Assembly: GCA_020850995.1 (NCBI GenBank)
Contig: JADZDP010000127.1
Span: forward strand, 1-33,095
From: Deltaproteobacteria bacterium
GTDB lineage: Bacteria > Myxococcota > UBA727 > VGSZ01
Length of the DNA: 33,095 nucleotides
Reading direction: 5' to 3'
The notes under the pieces are model-generated. The model was not told where the DNA came from and did no database searches. It worked only from the letters and a program-made list of their open reading frames with translations. The translations under genes were made by a program, and so were the position numbers. Shown here piece after piece: positions 7,094-15,633 of this stretch. The stretch's first letter is position 1, and each line of letters opens with the position of its first letter.

Positions 7094-9529
7094 TCAACGC
7101 ACCGCCTCGTCGATGACGAAGCCGTGCTCGTGTGCCAGCGCGAGCAGGCGGCGGGCGCGCGCGACGCTCGGTGAGCCCGCGAGCGCGGTGTCGTACAGCG
7201 CCCCCAGGCCGCACAGCAGGGTCTCGGCGAGGCAGGCGTGCACGTGACCATCGCCGAGATCGAGCGCGTCGATGCCGAGGGCAGCCGCACCGGGCAGGCG
7301 CACGGCGCCGCCGCGCACCACCGTGACACCCTCGAGCCCGTCGAGCTCGGCGTGCGCGTCGCCGGGCACGGCTACGTCGACGACGAGGGTGGGCCGCCCC
7401 AGGTGCGCGGCGCGCAGCACGGGCTCGGGGGCGTTGCTGGCCGCGATGATCACCGATGTTGCGGCGAGGTCATGCGCGTCGGTCGACACGCGCCACCGAC
7501 ACGCGCCGAGCGCGCGGCGCGCCACCGCCTGCAGGCGCGCCGCGCTGCGCTCGCGGCCGACCAGCACGATCTCTTCGGCGTGCGGCGCCAACAGCTCGGC
7601 CACCAGCGCGCCGATGGAGCCCGCGCCACCGAGCACGCCCACCCGCAAGGGCAGGCCGCGCCGCGCGGCGCCGGCGCGCGCCACCTCGGCGGCGGCGGCC
7701 GCCGTCAGCGCGTTGCCGCTGACCCAGGCCACGTCGTCGCGCCAGCGCTCGTCGAGCTGGCCCACGATGGAGGTGTGGGCCCCAAAGCCCACCACGCGCG
7801 CCCCCGCCTCGACGCCGAGCTTGGCGGCCGCGCGCACCAGCTCGATGACGGGCTGCTGCCGGCCCTCGCGCAGCGCGGCCATGGTCTGTGCTGCGCTCAC
7901 GGGTACAGCCACCACCGTGAGCGCCACGCCCGCCCCCGTCGACGACACCACGCGCGAGTTGTCGGCGACGAAGGGCGGCAAGAGCGGGCCGGCGCGGTCC
8001 AAGAGGCGCTCGCATGCGCCGTCTGACAGCGCCGCCAGCGCGGGCTCGAGGTGGCGCAGGTCGCCGGCAACGGGGAGGGGCGCCAGGAAGGCCACGCGCG
8101 CGTCGCTCGCGAGGGGCGCCGGGCGCGCGGCGCGCGGCGCGACCGTGGCAGGCGCGCGCGGCACCTCGCCGCTCTGGTGCGCGAGCATGCGCGCCACGTC
8201 GCCGCGTTCGAGCACGTCGAGGGCGTCGTCGAGCGCCTCGATCACGCGCCCAACGGCGTGCGCGTCGATGAAGGCCGAGGGCTGCATGCGCAAGACCGAG
8301 AGCGCCGACAGCGCCGGCGCCATGCGTACACCGTGGCGCTGCACGAGGTAGCCGGCCACCGTGGCGGCGAGGTAGCCCGCGTCGGCCAAGAGCGTGAGCA
8401 GGCGAGGCACCGGGCGCCCGTCGTTCGGCAGCCCGAGCTCGACGCCGAGCATGAGCCCGCGCCCGCGCACCGCGCGCACCACCGCGGGGTGGCGCCGAGC
8501 CAGGTCGTCGAGCCGCGCGCGGAACGCCGCGCCCAGGCGCGCGCAGCGCCCGGGCACGTCCTCGTCGTCGATGAGGGCCAGCACCGCGGCGCCCACGCGC
8601 GCCGACAGATCGTCGTCGACGAAGGTGCCGGTGGCCACCAGGGGCAGGCGATCGACGGAGCGTTGCTCGCGCATCGCCAACGCCGACAGCTTTACCAGCG
8701 AGCCGCCAAGCGCCTTGCCGAGCAGGATGCCGTCGGGCGCCAGGCCCGTGCCGCTCGACGCCAGGAAGCTGCCGGTGCGGCCGAGCCCGCATTGGATCTC
8801 GTCGGCGACGACCAAGAAGCCATGCTCGCCGGCGAGGCGTCGGATGGCGGCCAAGAACGCCGCGTCGAGCACCACCACGCCGCCCTCGCCCTGCACGGGC
8901 TCCACGATCATGGCCGCCACGCGGCTCGCCCCGGCGACGACGAGCTCGTCGCACCAGCGCGTCAAGGTGGCCGCGTCGTTGCGCGGCACGGCGCGCACCT
9001 CGAGCTGCAGCGCGCGCGTGCCCAGGTCGCCCGCCAGCCGCGCGCTCACCGACGCGGCCCCCGCGCTGCGCCCGTGGTAGCTGCCCTCGACACACAAGAG
9101 CACGGGCGGCGCGCTCGCGCGGCGCGAAGCGACGCGCTCCTCGTGCTCGAGCAGGGCCCAGGTGATGGCCGCCTCCACCGCCTCGGCCCCCGTGGAGTAG
9201 AGCAGCACGCGCGGCGCGTGCCCCTCGTCCTGCGCGATGCGCGCCGACAAGGCGCACGACAGGCGCGCCGCCTCGCTGCGCCACGACAGCTGCGACGAAA
9301 ACGGGCGCTCCTCGTCGAGCGCGCCGCGCAGCGCAGCCACCAAGCGCGGGTGGTTGTGGCCAAGGAGCGTGGTGCCGAAGCCGCCGGCCAGGTCGAGCAC
9401 CTCGCGGCCATCGCTGGTCGTGAGCACATCGCCGCGCCCGCGCACGAAGGGCACGTCGAGGCCGAGCGCGCGCAAGCGCGCCGCCAGCGCCGGGCGGGCG
9501 CGCGCGTACTCGTCGTCGTTGCCGCTCAC
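7094..9529 (-). CDS. Class III aminotransferase fused to an AAR-like long-chain acyl-ACP reductase
   Basis: The 811-residue protein has two enzymes. Residues 1-445 are a class III PLP aminotransferase: YSTGAEAVEAA, VVADEIQCGLGRTG (Asp243) and GKALGG with Schiff-base Lys272. After an Ala/Pro linker, residues 475-811 follow cyanobacterial acyl-ACP reductase (AAR) point by point: GFGAHTSIVGQ, VSGNALTAA, nucleotide loop GVLGGAGSIGA (631-641), VVDVAVPGD, VVRGGAV, and HACLAETLL, where Cys766 matches the acylated Cys of AAR (ACFAEAMLL). The expected reactions are acyl-ACP to fatty aldehyde by NAD(P)H, then possibly aldehyde to primary amine. The start is GTG 9529 because its GTGA overlaps the upstream stop; the open frame further upstream is a shadow of the next gene. 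An ACP gene lies two genes upstream. The actual product is inferred. Confidence 0.85.
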   Translation of the reverse strand: MSGNDDEYARARPALAARLRALGLDVPFVRGRGDVLTTSDGREVLDLAGGFGTTLLGHNHPRLVAALRGALDEERPFSSQLSWRSEAARLSCALSARIAQDEGHAPRVLLYSTGAEAVEAAITWALLEHEERVASRRASAPPVLLCVEGSYHGRSAGAASVSARLAGDLGTRALQLEVRAVPRNDAATLTRWCDELVVAGASRVAAMIVEPVQGEGGVVVLDAAFLAAIRRLAGEHGFLVVADEIQCGLGRTGSFLASSGTGLAPDGILLGKALGGSLVKLSALAMREQRSVDRLPLVATGTFVDDDLSARVGAAVLALIDDEDVPGRCARLGAAFRARLDDLARRHPAVVRAVRGRGLMLGVELGLPNDGRPVPRLLTLLADAGYLAATVAGYLVQRHGVRMAPALSALSVLRMQPSAFIDAHAVGRVIEALDDALDVLERGDVARMLAHQSGEVPRAPATVAPRAARPAPLASDARVAFLAPLPVAGDLRHLEPALAALSDGACERLLDRAGPLLPPFVADNSRVVSSTGAGVALTVVAVPVSAAQTMAALREGRQQPVIELVRAAAKLGVEAGARVVGFGAHTSIVGQLDERWRDDVAWVSGNALTAAAAAEVARAGAARRGLPLRVGVLGGAGSIGALVAELLAPHAEEIVLVGRERSAARLQAVARRALGACRWRVSTDAHDLAATSVIIAASNAPEPVLRAAHLGRPTLVVDVAVPGDAHAELDGLEGVTVVRGGAVRLPGAAALGIDALDLGDGHVHACLAETLLCGLGALYDTALAGSPSVARARRLLALAHEHGFVIDEAVR

Positions 9530-10134
9530 AGGTTCTTCCGCACGCCGCCCTTGTGCAGCGCCAGGTTCAAGATGAAGTGCAGCGCCGTCATCGAGGTGAT
9601 CGACAGGAGCACCAGGGCCCAGCCGAGCGGAAACACCAGCCACCCCACGAGCAGACACGCGGCCACGCTGTCGGCCTGGTCGAGCACCAGGAAGAAGGCG
9701 CCCACCAGGCCGCGCGCCGTGCTGCCGGGCGCGATCTCGAGCTGGCGCTTGAGGAAGGAGTTGGGCAGCTCGCCGAGCGCGTAGCCGAGCCCAAAGAGCG
9801 CGTGCGCCGCGCCGTACTGCAGCGCGTAGCCGAGGGTGGTGGGCTCGAGCAGCCACACCTCGGCGAGCGCGCTCACGCGCGCCAGCGAGGCGCCGCCGAG
9901 CGCGCCCTGCGCGACGCCGATGGCCGACCCCGCGCCGATCATGACGAGCACGCCGCGCCAGGTCTTGTTGTCGCCGAACAAGCGGCGGCCACGCAGCGTG
10001 CGGCCGCCGTCGAGCGGCCGAGCCAGCGCCGCGAGCCAGCGCTGCTTCACCACCACCATGTGGAACACGCCCGAGCCGATGACCGGCACCGCGAGCCACA
10101 GCATCTGCAGCGCGAGCGCGCCCAGGCCGCTCAC
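9526..10134 (-). CDS. CarS/DUF46 family CTP-transferase-like membrane protein
   Basis: CarS makes CDP-archaeol from CTP and unsaturated archaeal ether-lipid phosphate; bacterial relatives are poorly characterised. The 202-residue protein has about five hydrophobic segments and the family landmarks: LDGGRTLRGRRLFGDNKTWRG (residues 41-61; GDNKTWRG parallels the archaeal GDGKTWRG), ELPNSFLKRQLEIAPG (122-137), DQADS (152-156), a likely metal-binding D-x3-D, and the basic C-terminus LNLALHKGGVRK. Archaeal CarS normally ends in a Pro-Trp element, which is missing here. The start is GTG 10134 in a GTGA overlap with the ACP stop, and its own stop overlaps the next start the same way. Family assignment is good; the lipid substrate is unknown and need not be archaeal. 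Confidence 0.78.
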   Translation of the reverse strand: MSGLGALALQMLWLAVPVIGSGVFHMVVVKQRWLAALARPLDGGRTLRGRRLFGDNKTWRGVLVMIGAGSAIGVAQGALGGASLARVSALAEVWLLEPTTLGYALQYGAAHALFGLGYALGELPNSFLKRQLEIAPGSTARGLVGAFFLVLDQADSVAACLLVGWLVFPLGWALVLLSITSMTALHFILNLALHKGGVRKNL

Positions 10135-10409
10135 GGCGTTTCTCCAGCGGCGCGCTTGGCCACCAGCTTGGCGCGCAGGCGACGCGCCACGTCCGCCACC
10201 GTGCGCAGCTCCGCCAGGTCGCCTTCGTCGAAGCTGACGCCGAAGCGCTCGCCGGCAAGGTCGAGCAGCTCCACGGCGCGCACCGAGTCGATGCCGTAGC
10301 CCACCAGCAGGCCTTCGGGCCGCACCTCGTCGACGGCGCAGCCCGCGGCGTGCGCGATGAGCGCGCGCAGCTCGGTGAGCAGGGCGGCGTCGGGCGCGTC
10401 AGCCACCAT
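10131..10409 (-). CDS. Acyl carrier protein
   Basis: The 92-residue protein has the ACP fold signature: a helical N-terminus, then GYGIDSVRAVELL with the phosphopantetheine Ser42 in Asp-Ser-Val, then an acidic helix II/III region (FGVSFDEGDLAELRT) and a basic tail. It carries acyl chains as thioesters. The start at ATG 10409 overlaps the end of the transporter gene by 11 bases; GTG 10406 is an alternative. The frame upstream of 10409 is a shadow. Its place between a transporter and the CarS/reductase genes, with a FAAL gene in the next block, suggests a dedicated carrier charged by the FAAL and discharged by the acyl-ACP reductase. The first link is inference. Confidence 0.92.
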   Translation of the reverse strand: MVADAPDAALLTELRALIAHAAGCAVDEVRPEGLLVGYGIDSVRAVELLDLAGERFGVSFDEGDLAELRTVADVARRLRAKLVAKRAAGETP

Positions 10410-12714
10410 GTCCGTCCAGTCGACGTTTTTGCTTCTCTCGAAGCGAGAGCGCCACCACCACGGCCGGGAACAGCACCAGCTCGGCAACCAAGCCAATGGC
10501 CAGGGAGCCCGCCAAGAGCTGCCCCATCAAGAAGGTCGCCTTGAACTGGCTCACCACCAAGGAGGCGAAGGCCAAGGTCAGCACCAGCGCCGTCTGCAGA
10601 ATGGCCGAGCCGCGCTCCTTCGACGCCGCCATCATGGCGTCGGCGAAGGAGGTGCCCGCGCGGCGGCGCCGCTGGATGTCGAGGTGCAGGTGGATGGTGT
10701 CGTCGACGACCAGCCCCGTGGCGACCGAGAACACCAGCACCAAGGTGGGCGTGATGGGCTGGCCGGCGGCGGCCAGCGCGCCCAACATGACCAGCAAGGG
10801 CACAACGTTTGGCAGCATGCCCACCAGCGCCCAGACGAGGGAGCGGAAGTGGAGCACGAGCACCAGGAAGATGAGCAGCGTCGACAAGCCAAGGCTCTGC
10901 AGGAAGCCCGTCACCAAACGATCGAAGGTGCCCTGCGCCAGCACCACGGTGCCTGTGACGACGGCGCGCGCGCCGGGCGGCGGGTGCTGCACCAGCCAGC
11001 GCTCGAGCGCGTCGATGAGCTCGCCGGTGGGGGCAGAGCCGGCGTCGCGCACGAACACCAGCACCTGGGCGCGCGCGCGTTCCGGATCGAGCACGGCGCG
11101 CAGGGGCCCCGGCTTATCGCCCGCCACCGACGCGAGCAGGCCGTCGACGAGCTGGGCGTCCATCAGCTCGGCGACGGCGCTCTCGCTCGACTCCCCCGGG
11201 AAGGCCGCGGCAAATGCGTGGCTGGCGACGTCGCGCGGCGACAGGCTGCCCGTGACGCGCGCGTCGCGCGCTACCGTGCCTTGCAGCTGCGACATCCACG
11301 CGCGCAGGTCGCGGCCGAGCAAGGTGCGCGCCTGGCCGTCGGCGGCCTCCAGCAGCACGTTGAGCTGGAACATGGCGAAGCCCTGGTCCTCGGCGTGCTT
11401 GATGTCGCGCATCAGCACGTGATCGTCGCGCTCGTCGATCATCTTGCTGTCGACGCGCAGCGAAAACAGCGGCGGGATGGCCAGCGCCAAGGCCAGGGCC
11501 GAGGCCAGCGTCAAGAAGAGCGGGCGGCGTGACGCCAGCCCCAACATGCCGTCGACGACGCGGGCCAGGTGCTTCGACTCGGCCAGGCCGTCCTTCAGGC
11601 GCGCGTGTGGCGTGAGCGCCAAAAAGGCCGGCACGAAGAGCATGGTGGTGAGCCAGGTGAGCAACACCGACGCGCCGGCGACGACGCCGAAGTCGACGAC
11701 GATACCGATGCGCGTCACCACCACGGCGAAGAAGCCAATCGCCGTCGACACGGCGGTACCGAGGCAGGGGATAGCCAGGTGCGAGAACGCGGCCGCCACC
11801 GCCTCGGGCCACGGCGCGCCGCCACCACGACGACGACGGGCCTCGGTGAGCAGGTGCGCGCTGTCGGAGATGCCCACCACCAGTAAGAGCACGGGCACGA
11901 TGGAGGTGAGCGCCGTCAGCGGCCGGCCCGCGAGGTGCAAGCCCACCAGCGAGAGCACATAGGCCGGCGCGATGGCGAGGAGCACCGCGAGCGTCTGCCA
12001 GGCGCTGCGGTAGAAGGCGTAGAGCAGCGCGAAGCACACGATGATGGCGACGGTGACGAACAGCCCTTGGTCTTGCTGCAAGAGCACCAGGTAGCGCGCG
12101 CGCAGGATGGGCAAGCCCGAGAGCGAGAGCGTGGCGCCGCTCGGATCGAGGCGCGCGAGCCCCTCGGTGATGGCGCGGTTGGCGGCGGCGCGACCTGCCT
12201 CGGTGTTCTGCTGCTGCGGCAAGGTGCCGAGCACGCTGAAGGTGCGCAGCTCTCGGTCGAGCACGACGCCGCGATAGAGCGGCTCATCCTTCACGGGCTC
12301 GAGGGCCGCGCGCAGCGCGGCGGCGCTGGTGCGGTCGACGAGCAGCGGGCCCTCGCCCACGGCGCCCTGGTCGTCGGCAGCCAAGCGCGTGCTGTTGCCC
12401 ACGTGCACCACGTCGGTGAGGCCAGCGCCTCGGAACAGCTCCGCCACCTGGTCGAGCGTGGCGAGCTCGGCGGGATCGAGCCCGTCGGCGCCCGCGTTGA
12501 GGAAGGCGGCCACGCGCGCGTCCTCTTCGGGGAAGGACTGCTTGAAGCGCTCATAGGGCGCGCGCACGTCGGCGTCCTTGGGGAAGAACTGCTCCACGGC
12601 GAAGTCGGGCCGCACCTGCAGCGCGAAGGGCAAGGAGGCGACGATGACGAGAGCCCAAGCGCCGATGACCAACGCGCGATGCCCCACGACCCACGAGAAC
12701 AAGCGCTCGATCAT
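10399..12714 (-). CDS. RND/MMPL-type lipid transporter
   Basis: The 771-residue inner-membrane protein has the duplicated RND layout. TM1 is at about 9-32, a large periplasmic loop runs to about 205, and five TM helices follow including GISDSAHLL. A second half then repeats the plan with TM7 near 405, another periplasmic loop, and a second TM bundle with GLVVDDTIHLHLD. The paired Asp residues in the two bundles are the usual proton-relay positions. The closest groups are MMPL and hopanoid-transporter (HpnN)-like proteins, which move lipids to the outer membrane. No membrane-fusion or outer-membrane partner is nearby. ATG 12714 overlaps the UbiA-like stop as ATGA, and the gene overlaps the ACP gene by 11 bases. 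Lipid export is inferred from context. Confidence 0.88.
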   Translation of the reverse strand: MIERLFSWVVGHRALVIGAWALVIVASLPFALQVRPDFAVEQFFPKDADVRAPYERFKQSFPEEDARVAAFLNAGADGLDPAELATLDQVAELFRGAGLTDVVHVGNSTRLAADDQGAVGEGPLLVDRTSAAALRAALEPVKDEPLYRGVVLDRELRTFSVLGTLPQQQNTEAGRAAANRAITEGLARLDPSGATLSLSGLPILRARYLVLLQQDQGLFVTVAIIVCFALLYAFYRSAWQTLAVLLAIAPAYVLSLVGLHLAGRPLTALTSIVPVLLLVVGISDSAHLLTEARRRRGGGAPWPEAVAAAFSHLAIPCLGTAVSTAIGFFAVVVTRIGIVVDFGVVAGASVLLTWLTTMLFVPAFLALTPHARLKDGLAESKHLARVVDGMLGLASRRPLFLTLASALALALAIPPLFSLRVDSKMIDERDDHVLMRDIKHAEDQGFAMFQLNVLLEAADGQARTLLGRDLRAWMSQLQGTVARDARVTGSLSPRDVASHAFAAAFPGESSESAVAELMDAQLVDGLLASVAGDKPGPLRAVLDPERARAQVLVFVRDAGSAPTGELIDALERWLVQHPPPGARAVVTGTVVLAQGTFDRLVTGFLQSLGLSTLLIFLVLVLHFRSLVWALVGMLPNVVPLLVMLGALAAAGQPITPTLVLVFSVATGLVVDDTIHLHLDIQRRRRAGTSFADAMMAASKERGSAILQTALVLTLAFASLVVSQFKATFLMGQLLAGSLAIGLVAELVLFPAVVVALSLREKQKRRLDGHGG

Positions 12715-13688
12715 GCGGAGCCCTCGAAGCGCACGCCGTGCGCGATGCCGAGCGCCACCGGCAGGCCCACGGTGGCGACCAGGGCGAAGGCCTCGGCGAA
12801 GGGACGCAGGCGTGCGCTGGCGGCGCTCGGTCGCAGCGCGAAGCGCAGCGCGCCGACCAAGAGCGCGCCACCCACCGCGCTCGCCACCCACAGGTAGGCG
12901 CCGGCCGCGGCGGTGGCGAGCGCGAGCACCACCAGCGACGAGAGTGAGAGCACGACGCAAGCGGCCAAGAGCGCGGCCGCGCCACCCACACCCAAGCGTT
13001 TGCTGTAGGTCTCGTACGAGGTCTCGTCGGCGGGCGCGCGCAGCTTGCGCGCCACCTCCCAAGCGCTGATGGGGAACCACGAGGAGGCGATAAGCGCCAT
13101 GAGCACCAAGGGCTCAACGGCGGCGCGCGCCACCACGGCCACCAGCGCGGCGCCCACCACGCCGGCGATGGGGTTGTGCGTGACGAACGCGAGCACCAGG
13201 TCGCGCTGGATGCGCGGCCAGAAGAACCAGCGCGAGCTGAGCCACACGGTGGCGACGATCGCCAGACAGCCGCCCGCCGTCCACCAAGGGAAGCTCGACG
13301 TCGCCACCGCGCCCGCGGCGCCGATACTGAACGTGACCAGCGCCAGCCACTTCACCAGCACCAAGTCGCTGCGCTCGATCTCGCCCGTGGCGATGGGCCG
13401 CGTGGCGAAGGTGGCGTCGCCGCTGGCCGCGAGCTTGAGGTCGGTCTCGACGTCCTTCAGCTCGTCGTAGGCGCGCATCAGGAGCGAGGTGCCCGCGGCC
13501 ACCAAGAACGCGTACACCTCGCGTGGCCCGAGCACCAGGCTGCCTGCCTGCGCCGCCGCCTGCGCCACGAAGCTCAGCGACAGCGACAGCGCCGCCGCGC
13601 CCGCCAGGTTCGGCGCCAGCGGCCAACGGCCGTGAAAGAAGGCGCGGAGCCGTGCCACACGTGTGCGCGCTGACGTCGTGGCGCTCAT
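12711..13688 (-). CDS. UbiA-family prenyltransferase
   Basis: UbiA-family membrane enzymes transfer isoprenyl groups to acceptors in quinone, chlorophyll or archaeal ether-lipid synthesis. The 325-residue protein has about eight or nine hydrophobic helices. The first Asp-rich motif is MRAYDELKDVETD (residues 71-83), followed by RPIATGEI (97-104), the equivalent of the family's RPL-x-SGEI. The second acidic motif is a looser PADETSYETYSK in the second half. It is the first gene of a five-gene overlapping block. Together with the CarS-like gene it recalls the archaeal pair DGGGP synthase plus CarS, but the motif spacing does not allow a subfamily call. The start ATG 13688 is 29 bases from the divergent decarboxylase start, so one or both promoters must sit inside coding sequence. 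Confidence 0.85.
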   Translation of the reverse strand: MSATTSARTRVARLRAFFHGRWPLAPNLAGAAALSLSLSFVAQAAAQAGSLVLGPREVYAFLVAAGTSLLMRAYDELKDVETDLKLAASGDATFATRPIATGEIERSDLVLVKWLALVTFSIGAAGAVATSSFPWWTAGGCLAIVATVWLSSRWFFWPRIQRDLVLAFVTHNPIAGVVGAALVAVVARAAVEPLVLMALIASSWFPISAWEVARKLRAPADETSYETYSKRLGVGGAAALLAACVVLSLSSLVVLALATAAAGAYLWVASAVGGALLVGALRFALRPSAASARLRPFAEAFALVATVGLPVALGIAHGVRFEGSA

Positions 13689-13717
13689 GTTTGCTCTCTT
13701 CTGCTAGCGTGCGCGCC

Positions 13718-14629
13718 ATGGGCACCGCGGCGCCGACCTTGGTGGTGGACCGCGCGAGCGGCGCGCTCCTCGAGGAGCGCGTCTTTGGCGCTCGGGCCCT
13801 CGAGCGCATCTACGGCCCCGGCGCTCGGGGCGCGCTCTTGCGTCTTGTGATGCCCTTGCCCGTCGTGAGCACGCTCTATGGCCGCATGCAGCGCACGTCG
13901 TCGTCGCGGGCGCGGGTGGCGCGCTTCGTCAGCGAGCTCGGGATCGACGCCAGCGAGGCCGAGCAGCCCCTCGACCGCTATCCGAGCCTCGACGCGTTCT
14001 TCGCGCGGCGCCTGCGCCCGGGAGCCCGTCCCGTCGACGACGCGCCCGACACGCTGGTGGCGCCCGCCGACGGGCGCGCCTTGGCCTTCGCCGACGTGCG
14101 TGGCCCCTTGCCGATCAAGGGCCACGCCGTCGACGTCGAGGAGCTGGTGGGCGCGCCCCTGCCCTGCGCGCGCGCCGCCGTGCTGGTGGTGCGCTTGGCG
14201 CCCGCCGACTACCACCGCTTCCATGCGCCCTGCGCGGGCACGCTGTCGGCGCCGCGCACCCTCGGCGGGCTCTTGCACTCGGTGCACCCCATGGCGCTCG
14301 CCGCGGGCGCCCCGAGCTTCGCCAACCGCCGCCACGCGTCGACGCTCACGCACACCCTGGTCGGCACCGTGGTGCTGGTCGAGGTGGGCGCGCTCTTGGT
14401 GGGCGAGATCGAGCGCACACGCGGACCTGGCCCTGTGGCCAAGGGCGAGGAGCTCGGCGCCTTCCACTTCGGCGGCTCCACCGTGGTGCTCATCGCCGAC
14501 GCAGCGCGCCTGTGCTTCGACGAGGACCTGATCGCGAACAGCGCCCGTGGCCTCGAGACCTTGGTGCGTATGGGCACGCGCGTCGGTGCTCACGTGGCGG
14601 CTCCGAGCGGCGAGGTGTCGCGCCGGTAG
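13718..14629 (+). CDS. psd: Phosphatidylserine decarboxylase proenzyme
   Basis: Psd converts phosphatidylserine to phosphatidylethanolamine using a self-generated pyruvoyl group. The 303-residue protein shows the family series: LDAFFARRLRPGARP, APADGR (Asp118), IKGHAVDVEELVG, DYHRFHAP (His169), HPMALAAGAPSFANRR, and the processing site FGGSTVV, where cleavage before Ser254 would give the pyruvoyl subunit. The Asp-His-Ser triad is complete. The start at ATG 13718 is chosen because upstream sequence is shadow of the UbiA gene. No phosphatidylserine synthase (pssA) is in the window. The last 40 bases overlap the 3' end of the convergent GNAT gene. It could be the housekeeping Psd or one dedicated to the neighbouring lipid pathway. 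Confidence 0.93.
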   Translation: MGTAAPTLVVDRASGALLEERVFGARALERIYGPGARGALLRLVMPLPVVSTLYGRMQRTSSSRARVARFVSELGIDASEAEQPLDRYPSLDAFFARRLRPGARPVDDAPDTLVAPADGRALAFADVRGPLPIKGHAVDVEELVGAPLPCARAAVLVVRLAPADYHRFHAPCAGTLSAPRTLGGLLHSVHPMALAAGAPSFANRRHASTLTHTLVGTVVLVEVGALLVGEIERTRGPGPVAKGEELGAFHFGGSTVVLIADAARLCFDEDLIANSARGLETLVRMGTRVGAHVAAPSGEVSRR

Positions 14630-15633
14630 AGGGCGTAGCGCCGCGTGGGCGACCCACCGGTCTCGTCGTACTTGGACGAGCCCTCCTTGACGAGCGCGCC
14701 CACCACGCTCGTGAAAGTACGCTTGCGCAGCTCGGCGAAGGCATGCTCGAGCACCAGGTGCGCCAGGCCCTTGCCGCGATGCTCACGCAGGATGCCGAAG
14801 CTGTGCATGACGCCGCGCGTGGCCTCTTCGATGCCCATGCCGAAGCCCACCGGCTCGGCGATGCCCTGCTTGAAGAGCATGGCGCCGCGCACGCCGGGCA
14901 CGCCCTTGAGCGGCAGGTTGAGCCGCAGGTACTCGTCGACCTCGATATGCCAGAAAGCAGGCGCGCCCTCGTAGCAGGCCATCACCACCGGGTAGATGCG
15001 CGCCATGCCCTCCTCGAAGCGCGCGGCGTCCATCTCCTCGGTGAAGTAGCCCAGGCGTCGCAGGCGCGGGTTGCGCCACGACTGCACCCGGTGGAAGGCG
15101 CGGAACGCCATGAGGCGCCAACCCTCGAAGTCCCACGAGCGCCAACCGGCGCTCCGAGCGAAGCCCACGCGCGTGAGCAGCTCCGGGTACCACGAGGGGT
15201 TGCGCGGCTCGCCCAGGAAGGGTGCGCGCTCGAAGCCCTTGGTCTGCAGCCGGTAGCCACCGAGCGCATGGAGGTTGATGGGGCCCTCCGCGTGGGTGGC
15301 GCCGTGCGCGCGCAGCCAGGTGAGACCGGCGCCCATCAGCGCGCGGGCGATCGATTCGTCGTTCACGCAATCGAAGAATCCGAAGGTGCCGTGGGGAGCA
15401 CGCCGATCGAGCGCCACCACCAGCGCGCCCACGGGCGCCTCGCCCGCCAGCGCGACCAAGAGCTCGGCCTCGCCGTGGCGCCGCCAGGGAGCGTCGGGCG
15501 CGAGCAGGAAGGCGCTCAGCTCCGCCGGCCCCGCGGGCCAGCGCGGGTCGTTGCCGCGCACGGCGCCGGCGGCGCCAAGGAAGGCACGAAAGCTCGCCTG
15601 GTCGGGCGCCGTGGCAACGATGGCAACGCTCAC
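14590..15633 (-). CDS. GNAT-superfamily N-acyltransferase, YghO-like
   Basis: The 347-residue protein has a degenerate first GNAT-like half and a clear second one. The segment EGPINLHALGGYRLQTKGF followed by WYPELLTRVGF resembles the YghO family. Near the C-terminus, REHRGKGLAHLVL (283-295) is the acetyl-CoA-binding R-x-x-G-x-G/A motif, preceded by GVMHSFGI. It would transfer an acyl group from CoA to an amine. The start is GTG 15633, overlapping the dikinase stop as GTGA, so it is translationally coupled to the FAAL/dikinase block. The acceptor is unknown. If the reductase/aminotransferase makes a fatty amine, this enzyme could N-acylate it; that is speculation. The 3' end overlaps psd by 40 bases tail to tail. 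Confidence 0.8.
   Translation of the reverse strand: MSVAIVATAPDQASFRAFLGAAGAVRGNDPRWPAGPAELSAFLLAPDAPWRRHGEAELLVALAGEAPVGALVVALDRRAPHGTFGFFDCVNDESIARALMGAGLTWLRAHGATHAEGPINLHALGGYRLQTKGFERAPFLGEPRNPSWYPELLTRVGFARSAGWRSWDFEGWRLMAFRAFHRVQSWRNPRLRRLGYFTEEMDAARFEEGMARIYPVVMACYEGAPAFWHIEVDEYLRLNLPLKGVPGVRGAMLFKQGIAEPVGFGMGIEEATRGVMHSFGILREHRGKGLAHLVLEHAFAELRKRTFTSVVGALVKEGSSKYDETGGSPTRRYALYRRDTSPLGAAT

Noticed and set aside
8051..9784. Plus-strand open frame of 577 codons.
   Set aside because: It is antisense to the fusion gene, has shadow-type His/Arg/Gln-rich composition and no domain signal.
9530..10258. N-terminal extension of the aminotransferase-reductase frame.
   Set aside because: It overlaps the CarS-like gene in another frame and translates to Arg/Ala-rich filler. 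The GTGA overlap at 9526-9529 marks the real start.
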